From positions 1 through 24,203 of the forward strand of contig JAQTSL010000015.1 of assembly GCA_028711355.1 (NCBI GenBank): a stretch of DNA of 24,203 nucleotides, read 5' to 3'. The first letter of the stretch is position 1. Each line of letters opens with the position of its first letter. The DNA is from Rhodoferax sp. GTDB taxonomy: Bacteria > Pseudomonadota > Gammaproteobacteria > Burkholderiales > Burkholderiaceae_C. The notes under the pieces are model-generated. The model ran no database searches and was not told where the DNA came from. It was given only the letters and a program-made list of their open reading frames with translations. Both the position numbers and the translations under genes were made by a program. This document shows, one piece after another, positions 7,186 to 15,233 of the stretch.

Positions 7186-7206
7186 GTAGAGAAGAGGCAG
7201 AACAAT

Positions 7207-9294
7207 ATGGCTGGCAAACGTCAACACTATGTTCCTCGGTTTCTCCAGCGCGGCTTTCTGAATGACTCGAAGGAAGAAGCCGAGCGAACTTGGTTGCATC
7301 GACGCGGCTCACAACCGCGATTGGTCGGAATAAGAGACGTCGGGGTCGGCGAGTATTTCTACTCAAATCTTAGCGTTGACGGCCTAGCAACTTTGGACGA
7401 CCTGATTACGGCGATTGAAGGCGAACTTGGTGGCGACCTCTCGGCGCTAAGAGCTGTGCCGGTTGGTGAACTGATCGACCCGAGAATCTCAGCACGGTTG
7501 ACGAGCCACCTGATGCTGAGAACCGCTCACGTGCGATCAGTCTTCGAGCAGGCAACGGCGCAGATCTTCGATGGAGCAATCACGCTATTCACCGATCTGA
7601 ATGGCGTACGCGACCATTTGGGTGTGGACATGTTCGGCGGTGAGACGGTCTTCGGAAAGGCTATTAATGAGACTTTGGAAGCAATCCCTTTTGAGGCGTG
7701 GTCTTTCCCACGCCCACTCGCGCAACGGATGTTTGGCTTCTTGGCTCGTGAACGCTTCAGCCCGCTCTATGAAGAACACTGGCCGATGCTTTCCCAAGCA
7801 CTTACTGAGATAACGAAGAAGTTCTCTATCCATATCCGGGAAGCACACAACAAGGCACTGGAGACCACCGAGCGGAGCCGGTGGGAAGAGGTGTTGGCGG
7901 ATTTGTCGTGGCGTACTCAAGCGGTTTTCGGAGCGGTGCTGCCCGACTGTGTCGTGCTGGCGCGGGAGATTGGTCAAGACTTCACGCCGCTTCTGTTAAG
8001 TAATCTGGAAAAGGTTGAGCTTGTAATCCTGCCCCTTGCTCACGATCTGCTACTCGTCGGCTCCAGCGATGTCAATCTGCCCATTGCGGTGCAGGCCCTC
8101 AACGTTGCAAGTGCCACCTGCAGCGACAGTTTCTTTATCTCGCATCGCGCCAACGACGGCGCGGGACTTTCCGATTTGGTTGGACAAAGGTCCGCCACGG
8201 CGATCCAGGCCAGTGTCAGCGACGCACTGTCAGCCTTTCGCGGCACACGTGTTGTAAAAGCGAGCGGTATCCCGGTCGAATCGCGCATCAGTGAAACCGA
8301 GACTGTATCGTCGTTCTCCTTCTCGCTCACCTGCTTGGACTTTGCCGATGCTGAGAAGGCCGCGAGACTCGGTGAAATCGTCAAGGCAATTGTCCAGGAA
8401 ATGGGCCGCACCATGCCCTTATCAACCCTGGACGGTATGACATTCGCGCTGGACTATCCTGTCACCCTAGAAACGTTGGACCGAGGCGACGCGAATATGA
8501 GATCGGTCCACAGCCAACCTCGCGACTACGGTCGTGCAGTTGCCCGGTCCGTGCAGGTGATTCGTAAAGGCGAATTCAAGACCCATATCGTCATTGACTC
8601 TGACATTGCAGTCCGATTGCTTTCTGATGACCAAGATAGCCGGGCATTCGCCATCCACGTGATCGTGACCAGGCTTGCCGACTTGGCGCACACAGCGCGA
8701 TATGAGTCACAGCTGAGGGGCAAATCGACGATGCCGCCTGATAAGGTCACGGAATGGCTTCATACAAGCGCCTTAGCATGTCCAGGTAGCTATTTCGGCG
8801 CAAGAGAGAGCGCCTTTTCTTTTCCGAAGGCCGGGGAACACTACGCAAGCATGGTAAGAGACAGCCTTGTCGCGGCACAAAATGCAATCGGTAAAGCTAG
8901 GCTAGCCTACAGGGTAAGCAACGATTTGGATGCCTTGCTCAGTGTGGCTTTGTTGCATGTCTCTTTTGTTCTGACACATGCGGCAGAGTGGCTTGGCCAT
9001 CGGGACGGACTGCCCGACCAAGACTCTTTCCCGGGTTCGTCACTATCGAGCGAATTAAAGGCATATGACTTGAATCTTTGGCTGGAGTTGTTCGGCCGTG
9101 ATTTGCGCAGTCTTTACGATGTTGACGGTCAGTTCACGGTCGCGAACATTTTCGCGCTGAGCAGGCATGTCGAACGCCTTCTCTGGACAGTACAGATATG
9201 TCCTTGGCCGATGGAAGACGGGACACTATATGTCAGCGTACCCTTCGGCGACGAAGCTGCGCTCTTAAAGGCGGCCCCCGATGGCAACGGTTGA
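7207..9294 (+). CDS. 695-aa DUF4238-type protein of unknown function
   Basis: ATG 7207 has AAGAGG 9 bases upstream. The N-terminus carries the DUF4238 signature (KRQHYVPRFLQRGF, residues 4-17), and the domain probably spans about the first 270-300 residues. Family proteins are often only about 300 residues long, so about 400 residues here form an additional region. That region contains LDGMTFALDY (about 408-417), LDRGDANMRSV, a KGEFKTHIVIDSDIAV strand and a helical HVIVTRLADLAHTARYE segment (about 484-500). The arrangement reminds me of zincin-like metallopeptidases in which the last segment carries HExxH, but no HExxH exists here, so it may be a degenerate or unrelated fold. There are no signal peptide or membrane segments, so it is probably cytoplasmic. 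Codon use looks less GC-biased than in the housekeeping genes. Together with the adjacent toxin-antitoxin genes this suggests horizontal acquisition. A defence role is possible but unsupported. Confidence 0.75.
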   Translation: MAGKRQHYVPRFLQRGFLNDSKEEAERTWLHRRGSQPRLVGIRDVGVGEYFYSNLSVDGLATLDDLITAIEGELGGDLSALRAVPVGELIDPRISARLTSHLMLRTAHVRSVFEQATAQIFDGAITLFTDLNGVRDHLGVDMFGGETVFGKAINETLEAIPFEAWSFPRPLAQRMFGFLARERFSPLYEEHWPMLSQALTEITKKFSIHIREAHNKALETTERSRWEEVLADLSWRTQAVFGAVLPDCVVLAREIGQDFTPLLLSNLEKVELVILPLAHDLLLVGSSDVNLPIAVQALNVASATCSDSFFISHRANDGAGLSDLVGQRSATAIQASVSDALSAFRGTRVVKASGIPVESRISETETVSSFSFSLTCLDFADAEKAARLGEIVKAIVQEMGRTMPLSTLDGMTFALDYPVTLETLDRGDANMRSVHSQPRDYGRAVARSVQVIRKGEFKTHIVIDSDIAVRLLSDDQDSRAFAIHVIVTRLADLAHTARYESQLRGKSTMPPDKVTEWLHTSALACPGSYFGARESAFSFPKAGEHYASMVRDSLVAAQNAIGKARLAYRVSNDLDALLSVALLHVSFVLTHAAEWLGHRDGLPDQDSFPGSSLSSELKAYDLNLWLELFGRDLRSLYDVDGQFTVANIFALSRHVERLLWTVQICPWPMEDGTLYVSVPFGDEAALLKAAPDGNG

Positions 9295-9852
9295 TCGAGT
9301 GAAGCCTTCAACTTGCAGCCCCAGAATGGGTGAGTCCGCTGAATGACCGCTCCCGCGGCACAAGGGCAGCCAGACGGAAAGGCCGACTATGACTGGCGTA
9401 TGACTGCTTTCGAAAATCTCAATTGAAAATTGAATGTCAGCTCCACTCTCCGGCCAAGGACCGCAATGGGCACTGACCTGCCCGTGGTGGACATTTAACC
9501 AATGATTCTTGTCAGCCTTTAGCGGTAGTAGAAAACCTGACTCTGGTGTTCTTTTGGGTGTCGCCAGCATCACCTTATGCGGACATTTCTGGCGCCTTGT
9601 CGTGCGTTGGCACTGTCTGCGGCCTCGCGCCTAGGCACAAATGATTTGGAAATGGAATGAGTCAATGGTTGCCAGAAATTAATACCGTATGCGCCTGACC
9701 TGGTCGCCGCGCCGTGCGTCGATGCTGCTTGTTTCGCGCCCAGTACTCTCCTCCAAGGCGCCCTATCGCCTAGCCGGTAAAATCACCCGTCGCATGGCGC
9801 GTGCCGTGCATCCCTTCACCAACGGGGCGCGTGTGGCCCGGTGCAAAACCCT
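9295..9852. other. gene-free stretch before glyQ
   Basis: About 560 bp in which I see no credible gene; the minus-strand ORF at 9265-9573 has no recognisable features. Its first third holds four similar short words: GAATGACCGC (9341), CTATGACTGG (9387), GTATGACTGC (9398) and GAATGTCAGC (9432). A small inverted repeat TCAATT/AATTGA lies at 9419-9433. The last 200 bp should hold the glyQ promoter and leader, but I cannot point to clear -35/-10 boxes. The stretch probably marks the edge of the inserted island. Confidence 0.5.
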
Positions 9853-10773
9853 ATGTTGACCTTCCAGCAAATCATTCTGAAACTGCAAGCCTACTGGGAC
9901 GCCCAGGGCTGCGCCCTGCTGCAACCCTACGACATGGAAGTCGGCGCGGGTACCTCGCACACTGCGACATTTTTAAGAGCGTTGGGGCCAGAGCCCTGGA
10001 AGGCTGCTTACGTGCAGCCGAGTCGCCGCCCGAAAGACGGCCGCTACGGCGAAAACCCCAATCGGCTACAGCACTACTACCAGTTCCAGGTGGTGCTGAA
10101 ACCCGCGCCCAGCAACATCCTGGAGTTGTATTTGGGCAGCTTGCAGGCGCTGGGTTTTGATCTGAAGAAGAACGACATCCGCTTTGTTGAAGACGACTGG
10201 GAAAACCCGACGCTGGGCGCCTGGGGCCTGGGCTGGGAGGTTTGGTTGAATGGCATGGAGGTGACGCAGTTCACCTATTTCCAGCAGGTTGGCGGTATCA
10301 ACTGCCGCCCGATTACGGGCGAGATCACCTACGGTCTGGAGCGGCTGGCGATGTACCTGCAAGGGGTCGAAAACGTCTATGACCTGACCTGGACGGTTGG
10401 CGCCGACGGCACCCGTCTGAGCTATGGTGACGTCTATAAGCAAAATGAGGTCGAGCAATCGACTTACAACTTTGAACACAGTGATGCCGACTTTCTGTTC
10501 ACCGCGTTTGCCGCGCACGAACGCCAGGCCAAGCATCTGATGGAGGTGCAACTGGCGCTGCCGGCCTACGAGCAGGTGCTCAAATGCGCGCACAGCTTTA
10601 ACCTGCTGGACGCGCGCGGGGCGATTTCCGTGACCGAACGCGCCGCTTACATTGGCCGCATACGTAACCTGGCGCGCGGCGTGGCGCAAAGCTACTTTGA
10701 TAGTCGCGAACGCCTGGGCTTTCCGCTGGCGCCGCGCCTGTGGGTGGCCGAGCTGGCGTCCAGGGCTGCCTGA
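9853..10773 (+). CDS. glyQ: glycyl-tRNA synthetase alpha subunit
   Basis: A 306-residue catalytic subunit of the bacterial alpha2-beta2 class II glycyl-tRNA synthetase, which charges tRNA-Gly with glycine in the cytoplasm. The sequence is unmistakable: MLTFQQIILKLQAYWDAQG, LLQPYDMEVGAGTSH, the motif-2 region WKAAYVQPSRRPKDGRYGEN, FVEDDWENPTLGAWGLGWEV and ITYGLERLAMYLQGVENVYD. ATG 9853 fits the usual family N-terminus; an in-frame GTG at 9841 would add four residues, and neither start has a clear ribosome binding site. The length is normal. glyS follows 60 bp downstream and is presumably co-transcribed. Confidence 0.97.
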   Translation: MLTFQQIILKLQAYWDAQGCALLQPYDMEVGAGTSHTATFLRALGPEPWKAAYVQPSRRPKDGRYGENPNRLQHYYQFQVVLKPAPSNILELYLGSLQALGFDLKKNDIRFVEDDWENPTLGAWGLGWEVWLNGMEVTQFTYFQQVGGINCRPITGEITYGLERLAMYLQGVENVYDLTWTVGADGTRLSYGDVYKQNEVEQSTYNFEHSDADFLFTAFAAHERQAKHLMEVQLALPAYEQVLKCAHSFNLLDARGAISVTERAAYIGRIRNLARGVAQSYFDSRERLGFPLAPRLWVAELASRAA

Positions 10774-10829
10774 TTTTTTTATGCAAAATCGGGCTCTGCC
10801 GCATATTCAATAAGCGCTACTAGCTATAA
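10774..10829 (+). repeat. short interspersed repeat of Comamonadaceae type between glyQ and glyS
   Basis: A T-run followed by ATGCAAAATCGGGCTCTGCC, then GCATATTCAATAAGCGCTAC and TAGCTAT. From memory, close variants of this string occur many times in intergenic DNA of Rhodoferax, Polaromonas and relatives. It contains a small imperfect dyad (GC-a-TATT-c-AATA-a-GC). It occupies nearly the whole glyQ-glyS gap and leaves no Shine-Dalgarno before glyS. The family identity is recalled, not searched. Confidence 0.5.
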
Positions 10830-10833
10830 CAAA

Positions 10834-12987
10834 ATGAGCAATTCAAATCTTCTGGTGGAGCTTTTTGTCGAAGAGCTGCCGCCCAAAGCCCTGAACAAAC
10901 TGGGCCAGTCTTTCGCCGCTGTGCTGGCTGCGCAGCTCCAGGCGCAGGGGCTGGCCGGGGCCGGTGCGGTGGTCACCGCGTATGCCTCGCCGCGGCGCTT
11001 GGCGGCGCACATCACGCAGGTAGCGGTGCGCGCCGCAGACCGGGCGGTGTCGCAAAAACTGATGCCGGTGAGCGTCGGCCTGGAGGCCAGCGGTGCGGCC
11101 ACACCAGCGTTACTCAAGCGCCTGGCCGCGCTGGGCGCCGACGCCTCCGCCGTGCCAGCGCTCAAGCGCGCCCCCGACGGCAAAACCGAAGCGCTGTTTC
11201 TGGACAGCGTGCAGCCTGGCGTGACGCTGGTGGTTGGTCTGCAAAAAGCGCTGGAAGAGGCGATTGCCAAGCTGCCGATCCCCAAAGTGATGAGTTATCA
11301 ACTAGAAAGCGGCTGCGCCCTGCCGGGTTGGACCAGCGTCAATTTTGTGCGACCGGCGCACGGCCTGCTGGCGCTGCACGGTGCCACGGTAGTGCCAATT
11401 CAGGCGCTCGGGCTGGTCGCCGGCAACGTCACGCACGGTCACCGGTTTGAGGCCACGGTAGATCCGATCGTCATCACGCACGCCGATGCGTATGCTGACC
11501 TGCTGGTGCAGCAAGGTGCCGTGATTGCCTCGTTTGCCCAGCGCCGCGCCGAGATCGTGCAGCAACTGGCGGCGGCTGCCGCGCAGGTCGGCGCGGGCTC
11601 TTTGCCGGCCGCCGATGAGGCGCTGCTGGACGAGGTCACCGCGTTGGTGGAGCGCCCCAAGGTGCTGCTGTGCCAGTTTGATACGCAATTTCTGGAGGTA
11701 CCGCAAGAGTGCCTGATTTTGACCATGAAGGCCAACCAGAAGTACTTTCCACTGCTGGACGCACAGGGCAAACTGACGCACCAATTTTTGGTGGTCAGCA
11801 ACATCAACCCGGCTGACGCCAGCGCTGTGGTGCAGGGCAACGAGCGCGTGGTGCGCCCGCGCCTGGCTGACGCCAAGTTCTTTTTTGACCAGGATCGCAA
11901 AAAATCGCTGGAAAGCCGCGTCGAGGGCTTGTCCAAGGTGGTTTATCACAACCAACTGGGCAGCCAGGGCCAGCGCGCGCAGCGCGTGGCGGCAATTGCC
12001 GCCGGGGTGGTTGCGCTGTTGGTGCGCGGCGGGTTGGCCGAGGCGACCCCGGCAGCGTTCAGCGCGCAGGTGACCACTGCGGCGCGGCTGGCCAAGACCG
12101 ATTTGCTGACCGACATGGTTGGTGAGTTCCCGGAACTGCAAGGCATCATGGGCGCGTATTACGCGCGCCACGACGGCCTGCCCGAAGACGTGGCGCAGGC
12201 GATTGAAGACCATTACAAGCCGCGTTTTGCTGGCGACGAATTGCCGCGTGGCACGGTTGGCTTGGTGGTGGCGCTGGCCGACAAGCTGGAAACCCTGGTT
12301 GGCTTGTTTGGCATCGGTGCGTTGCCCACCGGCGACAAAGACCCGTTTGCGCTGCGCCGCCACGCGCTGGGCGTGATCCGGATGTTGACCGAGCGCGCAT
12401 TGCCCTTGCAGCGCGATGAACTGGTCGATATGGCAGCAGCAACGTTTGACTTTGCCGCCACCTGGAGCTCGATCGGCCGGGCCGCGCTGCTGGCCTTTAT
12501 TGACGAGCGGCTGGCCGGCGCGCTGCGCGAACAGGGCTGGCGCGCGCAAGAGGTGGATGCGGTGCTGGCCTTGCGCCCGCAGCGTCTGGCCGACGTGACC
12601 GCACGTCTGGCAGCGGTGCGCGCTTTTGCCGACCTGCCCGAGGCGCCTGCGCTGGCGGCGGCCAACAAACGCATCGGCAAGATCCTGAAAAAGGCCGAGG
12701 AGTCGGCCGGCACACTTAACCGCGCGCTGTTGCTGGAGCCGGCCGAGCTGGCGCTGGCGCAGGCGCTGGACGACGTGCTGGCGCGCGCCCAGGATCAGTT
12801 TGACGCGCTTGATTTGACCGGTCACCTGCGCACCCTGGCCGCGCTGCGCGCCCCGGTGGACGGTTTTTTTAACGATGTCATGGTCAACGCCGACGACGCT
12901 GCGCTGCGCGCCAACCGCCTGGCCCTGTTGCACAGCTTGCAGCAGGCCATGAACCGCGTGGCCGAACTGGCACGTTTGGCGGTCTGA
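10834..12987 (+). CDS. glyS: glycyl-tRNA synthetase beta subunit
   Basis: A 717-residue beta subunit, which binds tRNA and is needed for activity with GlyQ. Recognisable from MSNSNLLVELFVEELPPKAL at the start, ECLILTMKANQKYFPLLD, VVRPRLADAKFFFDQDRKKS with VVYHNQLGSQGQR, EFPELQGIMGAYYA, LPTGDKDPFALRRHALGVIR and the C-terminal anticodon-binding region ending FFNDVMVNADDAALRANRLALL. Length is normal for the family. No ribosome binding site precedes ATG 10834 (AACAAA), so expression may depend on coupling or an unusual leader. Large antisense ORFs over this gene are by-products of its GC-rich codon use. gmhB starts 26 bp downstream. Confidence 0.97.
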   Translation: MSNSNLLVELFVEELPPKALNKLGQSFAAVLAAQLQAQGLAGAGAVVTAYASPRRLAAHITQVAVRAADRAVSQKLMPVSVGLEASGAATPALLKRLAALGADASAVPALKRAPDGKTEALFLDSVQPGVTLVVGLQKALEEAIAKLPIPKVMSYQLESGCALPGWTSVNFVRPAHGLLALHGATVVPIQALGLVAGNVTHGHRFEATVDPIVITHADAYADLLVQQGAVIASFAQRRAEIVQQLAAAAAQVGAGSLPAADEALLDEVTALVERPKVLLCQFDTQFLEVPQECLILTMKANQKYFPLLDAQGKLTHQFLVVSNINPADASAVVQGNERVVRPRLADAKFFFDQDRKKSLESRVEGLSKVVYHNQLGSQGQRAQRVAAIAAGVVALLVRGGLAEATPAAFSAQVTTAARLAKTDLLTDMVGEFPELQGIMGAYYARHDGLPEDVAQAIEDHYKPRFAGDELPRGTVGLVVALADKLETLVGLFGIGALPTGDKDPFALRRHALGVIRMLTERALPLQRDELVDMAAATFDFAATWSSIGRAALLAFIDERLAGALREQGWRAQEVDAVLALRPQRLADVTARLAAVRAFADLPEAPALAAANKRIGKILKKAEESAGTLNRALLLEPAELALAQALDDVLARAQDQFDALDLTGHLRTLAALRAPVDGFFNDVMVNADDAALRANRLALLHSLQQAMNRVAELARLAV

Positions 12988-13013
12988 CGGCCTGACCCAC
13001 CCAAGGAACGCGC

Positions 13014-13592
13014 ATGCCAGCCATCAAACTGATCATCCTCGACCGCGACGGCACCATCAACCAGGACAGCGACGAATTTGTCAAGTCGGCCGCTGAATGG
13101 CTGCCGCTGCCAGGCGCGCTGGAAGCGATTGCGCGCCTGAACCACGCCGGCTGGCACGTGGTGCTGGCGTCGAATCAGTCGGGTTTGGGGCGCGGCCTGT
13201 TTGAAGTGACCGACCTCAACGCCATCCACGCCAAAATGCACCAGATGCTGGCGGACGTGGGGGGCCGTATCGACGCGGTGTTTTACTGCCCGCACGGCCC
13301 GGAGGATGGTTGCCGTTGCCGCAAACCCGGGCCGGGCTTGTTTGAGCAGATCGGCGAGCGTTTTGGCATTGACATCCGCGGCGTGCCCGCTGTGGGTGAT
13401 TCGGAGCGCGACATGGAGGCAGCGGTCAGCGCCGGTTGCGAGCCACATTTGGTACTGACCGGCAAGGCGCTGGCGCTGCGTGGCCAGAGTTTGCCGCCGT
13501 CTTTTCCGCCGCAGACGCAGGTGCACCAAGACCTGTCGGCGCTGGCAGATTTTTTGTTGGCGCGTGAAGCTGACGCGGCTGAAACCACTTGA
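13014..13592 (+). CDS. gmhB: D-glycero-beta-D-manno-heptose 1,7-bisphosphate 7-phosphatase
   Basis: A 192-residue HAD-superfamily phosphatase that removes the C7 phosphate from heptose bisphosphate during synthesis of ADP-heptose for the lipopolysaccharide inner core. Motif I is DRDGTIN with nucleophile Asp10 and Asp12; motif II is ASNQSGLGRG; the zinc loop is CPHGPEDGCRCRKP; motif IV is VGDSERDMEAA. AAGGA at 13003-13007 is correctly spaced before ATG 13014. It lies 26 bp after glyS and 26 bp before plsC, so it is probably part of the same transcript. Confidence 0.94.
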   Translation: MPAIKLIILDRDGTINQDSDEFVKSAAEWLPLPGALEAIARLNHAGWHVVLASNQSGLGRGLFEVTDLNAIHAKMHQMLADVGGRIDAVFYCPHGPEDGCRCRKPGPGLFEQIGERFGIDIRGVPAVGDSERDMEAAVSAGCEPHLVLTGKALALRGQSLPPSFPPQTQVHQDLSALADFLLAREADAAETT

Positions 13593-13618
13593 GGCGCCGC
13601 TGATTTGGTCACCGCAGG

Positions 13619-14353
13619 ATGATTCGCTCGGTCGTTCACTTCATCTGGATCGCCACCACGGTGATCCCGTGGACGCTGGCGCTGCTGTTGGCATCGGCGG
13701 CCTCGCGCACCAGTGCCTGGTGGGTGGCGGTCAACTGGTTTCGGGTGGTGATGTGGGGCACGCGGGTCATCCTGGGCGTGCGTATGCAGGTGCAGGGCAT
13801 GAACAACCTGCCGGTTGGCAAGGCCAGCGCTGCGGTGCTGCTGTGCAACCACCAGTCCACGCTGGAAACCCTGTGGCTACCGACGCTGATGGCGCATCCG
13901 CTGGCGTTTGTGTTCAAGCGCGAGCTGCTAAAGATTCCGTTTTTTGGCTGGTCGATGGCGCGCCTGGACATGATTCACATCAACCGCGAATCGCGCACTG
14001 CGGCCATGAAGCACGTGATCGAGCAAGGCAAGCGCCTGCTGGCGCAAGGCACCTGGGTCATCATGTTCCCGCAGGGCACGCGGATGCCGCGTGGCCAGTC
14101 GGGCACCTACCAAACTGCTGGTACGCGGCTAGCAGTGGAAAGCGGCGCGCCAGTAGTGCCAATTGCCGTGGCTACCGCGCGTTGCTGGCCCAAGGAGGGC
14201 TTTGTCAAAAGCCCAGGCCTGGTCACGGTATCGATCGGTCCGTTAATGCCCAGCGTCGGGCGCGACCCCAAAGCGCTGATGCGCGAGGCGCAGGCCTGGA
14301 TTGACGCCGAGTTGCGCCGTATCGACCCCCAAGCGTACGACGCTGGCGCCTGA
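13619..14353 (+). CDS. plsC: 1-acyl-sn-glycerol-3-phosphate acyltransferase (PlsC family)
   Basis: A 244-residue membrane-associated acyltransferase that makes phosphatidic acid from lysophosphatidic acid. An N-terminal hydrophobic segment (FIWIATTVIPWTLALLLAS) anchors it. Motif I is NHQSTLETLW (H-x4-E instead of the textbook H-x4-D, which I believe occurs in related PlsC proteins); motif II is FKRELLKIPFFGW; motif III reads FPQGTR where FPEGTR is usual; motif IV is VPIAVATARCW. The Glu-to-Gln change in motif III is the one oddity, since that Glu is thought to bind the glycerol-phosphate substrate. ATG 13619 has no good Shine-Dalgarno, but no better start is present. Confidence 0.9.
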   Translation: MIRSVVHFIWIATTVIPWTLALLLASAASRTSAWWVAVNWFRVVMWGTRVILGVRMQVQGMNNLPVGKASAAVLLCNHQSTLETLWLPTLMAHPLAFVFKRELLKIPFFGWSMARLDMIHINRESRTAAMKHVIEQGKRLLAQGTWVIMFPQGTRMPRGQSGTYQTAGTRLAVESGAPVVPIAVATARCWPKEGFVKSPGLVTVSIGPLMPSVGRDPKALMREAQAWIDAELRRIDPQAYDAGA

Positions 14354-14356
14354 GCC

Positions 14357-15133
14357 ATGCTGCCCACAACGCCCCCGGCCCCGCTGCGCCACCCGCGCGC
14401 CAGCCGCGAAGTTCGTCTGGGTGACGTGATGGTTGCGTATGAATTCAAGCGTTCGCATCGGCGCAGCATCGGCTTTAGCGTCGGGCCCGACGGTCTGGCG
14501 GTGCGCGCGCCGCGCTGGGCAGCGCTGCGCGACGTGGACGCGGCCTTGCAATCAAAATCAACGTGGATCATGCGCAAGCTGCATGAGGCACGCGCGCGCC
14601 ACGCGCGCCAGGCGACGCAGGCCACCGAATGGCGTGATGGCGCACAACTGCCTTACCTGGGTCAGACGCTCACAGTCCGGCTCGACCCGGCGTTTGGCGG
14701 CGTCGCGGGTGGCGCTGAACTGACCAGCGTTGACCCGGCACACCTGCTGCTGCGTATCAGCCTGGCGCACGGCGCCACGCCGCAGCAGGTGCGTGACCGC
14801 GTTCAGGCCTGGTTGCTACAGCAGGCGCGGCAACTGTTTCAGGCTCGCTTGGACCACTTTGCGCCGCTGCTGGGAGTGCAATGGCAGCGCCTGAGTCTGA
14901 GCAACGTCGCCACGCGCTGGGGCAGCGCCAGCGCCAATGGCTCAATCCGGCTGAACTGGCGGCTGCTTCACTTCAGCCCGGCAGTGGTCGATTACGTGGT
15001 GGTGCACGAGCTCAGCCACTTGCGGGTGATGGACCACAGTCCGCGTTTCTGGCAAACCGTGGCAGCGGTGGTGCCTGATTACCTTGCGTTGCGCCAGCAA
15101 CTTAAAACCGAGGTGGCACCTGGCTGGGGTTGA
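14357..15133 (+). CDS. YgjP/SprT-like zinc metal-dependent hydrolase (DUF45)
   Basis: A 258-residue protein of the YgjP-like (DUF45, M48-like) family. The zinc motif HELSH at residues 217-221 is followed by a third histidine, His227 (HELSHLRVMDHSPRFW), the usual HExxH-x5-H pattern. Upstream lie the family segments RSIGFSVGPDGLAVRAPRWA, LSLSNVATRWGSASANGSIR and LNWRLLHFSPAVVDYVVV. The true substrate of these cytoplasmic proteins is not established. ATG 14357 lies 3 bp after the plsC stop, which implies translational coupling and membership of the same operon. Part of its 3' end recurs in degenerate form at 19217-19294. Confidence 0.9.
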   Translation: MLPTTPPAPLRHPRASREVRLGDVMVAYEFKRSHRRSIGFSVGPDGLAVRAPRWAALRDVDAALQSKSTWIMRKLHEARARHARQATQATEWRDGAQLPYLGQTLTVRLDPAFGGVAGGAELTSVDPAHLLLRISLAHGATPQQVRDRVQAWLLQQARQLFQARLDHFAPLLGVQWQRLSLSNVATRWGSASANGSIRLNWRLLHFSPAVVDYVVVHELSHLRVMDHSPRFWQTVAAVVPDYLALRQQLKTEVAPGWG

Positions 15134-15166
15134 CCGTAAAGTGGTTCACAAAGGTTGTCGCAAAAG

Positions 15167-15233
15167 TTCAGGCGGTTGACCTGAAACTGTTTGCACCGAT
15201 CGATCGGACGGAGAAAAAATTCAACCGCCTGAA
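15167..15233. repeat. nested inverted repeat after the YgjP-like gene
   Basis: Perfect 13-bp arms TTCAGGCGGTTGA (15167-15179) and TCAACCGCCTGAA (15221-15233) enclose 41 bp that contain the 12-bp palindrome CCGATCGATCGG (15196-15207). A further hairpin GGGTGT/ACACCC lies at 15253-15270. These could end transcription of the glyQS-gmhB-plsC operon, although no T-tract follows, or could be the end of an inserted element. There is no gene between 15134 and 15408. Confidence 0.5.

Noticed and set aside
11302..12933. Very long minus-strand ORF (543 aa) opposite glyS
   Set aside because: Its composition is Arg/Gln/His-rich with no family features, and glyS on the other strand is unmistakable; it is a by-product of GC-rich codons.
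9853..12987. Possible glycine riboswitch or T-box controlling glyQS
   Set aside because: No T-box or glycine-aptamer core motif could be recognised in the 9295-9852 leader, and T-boxes are not expected in betaproteobacteria.
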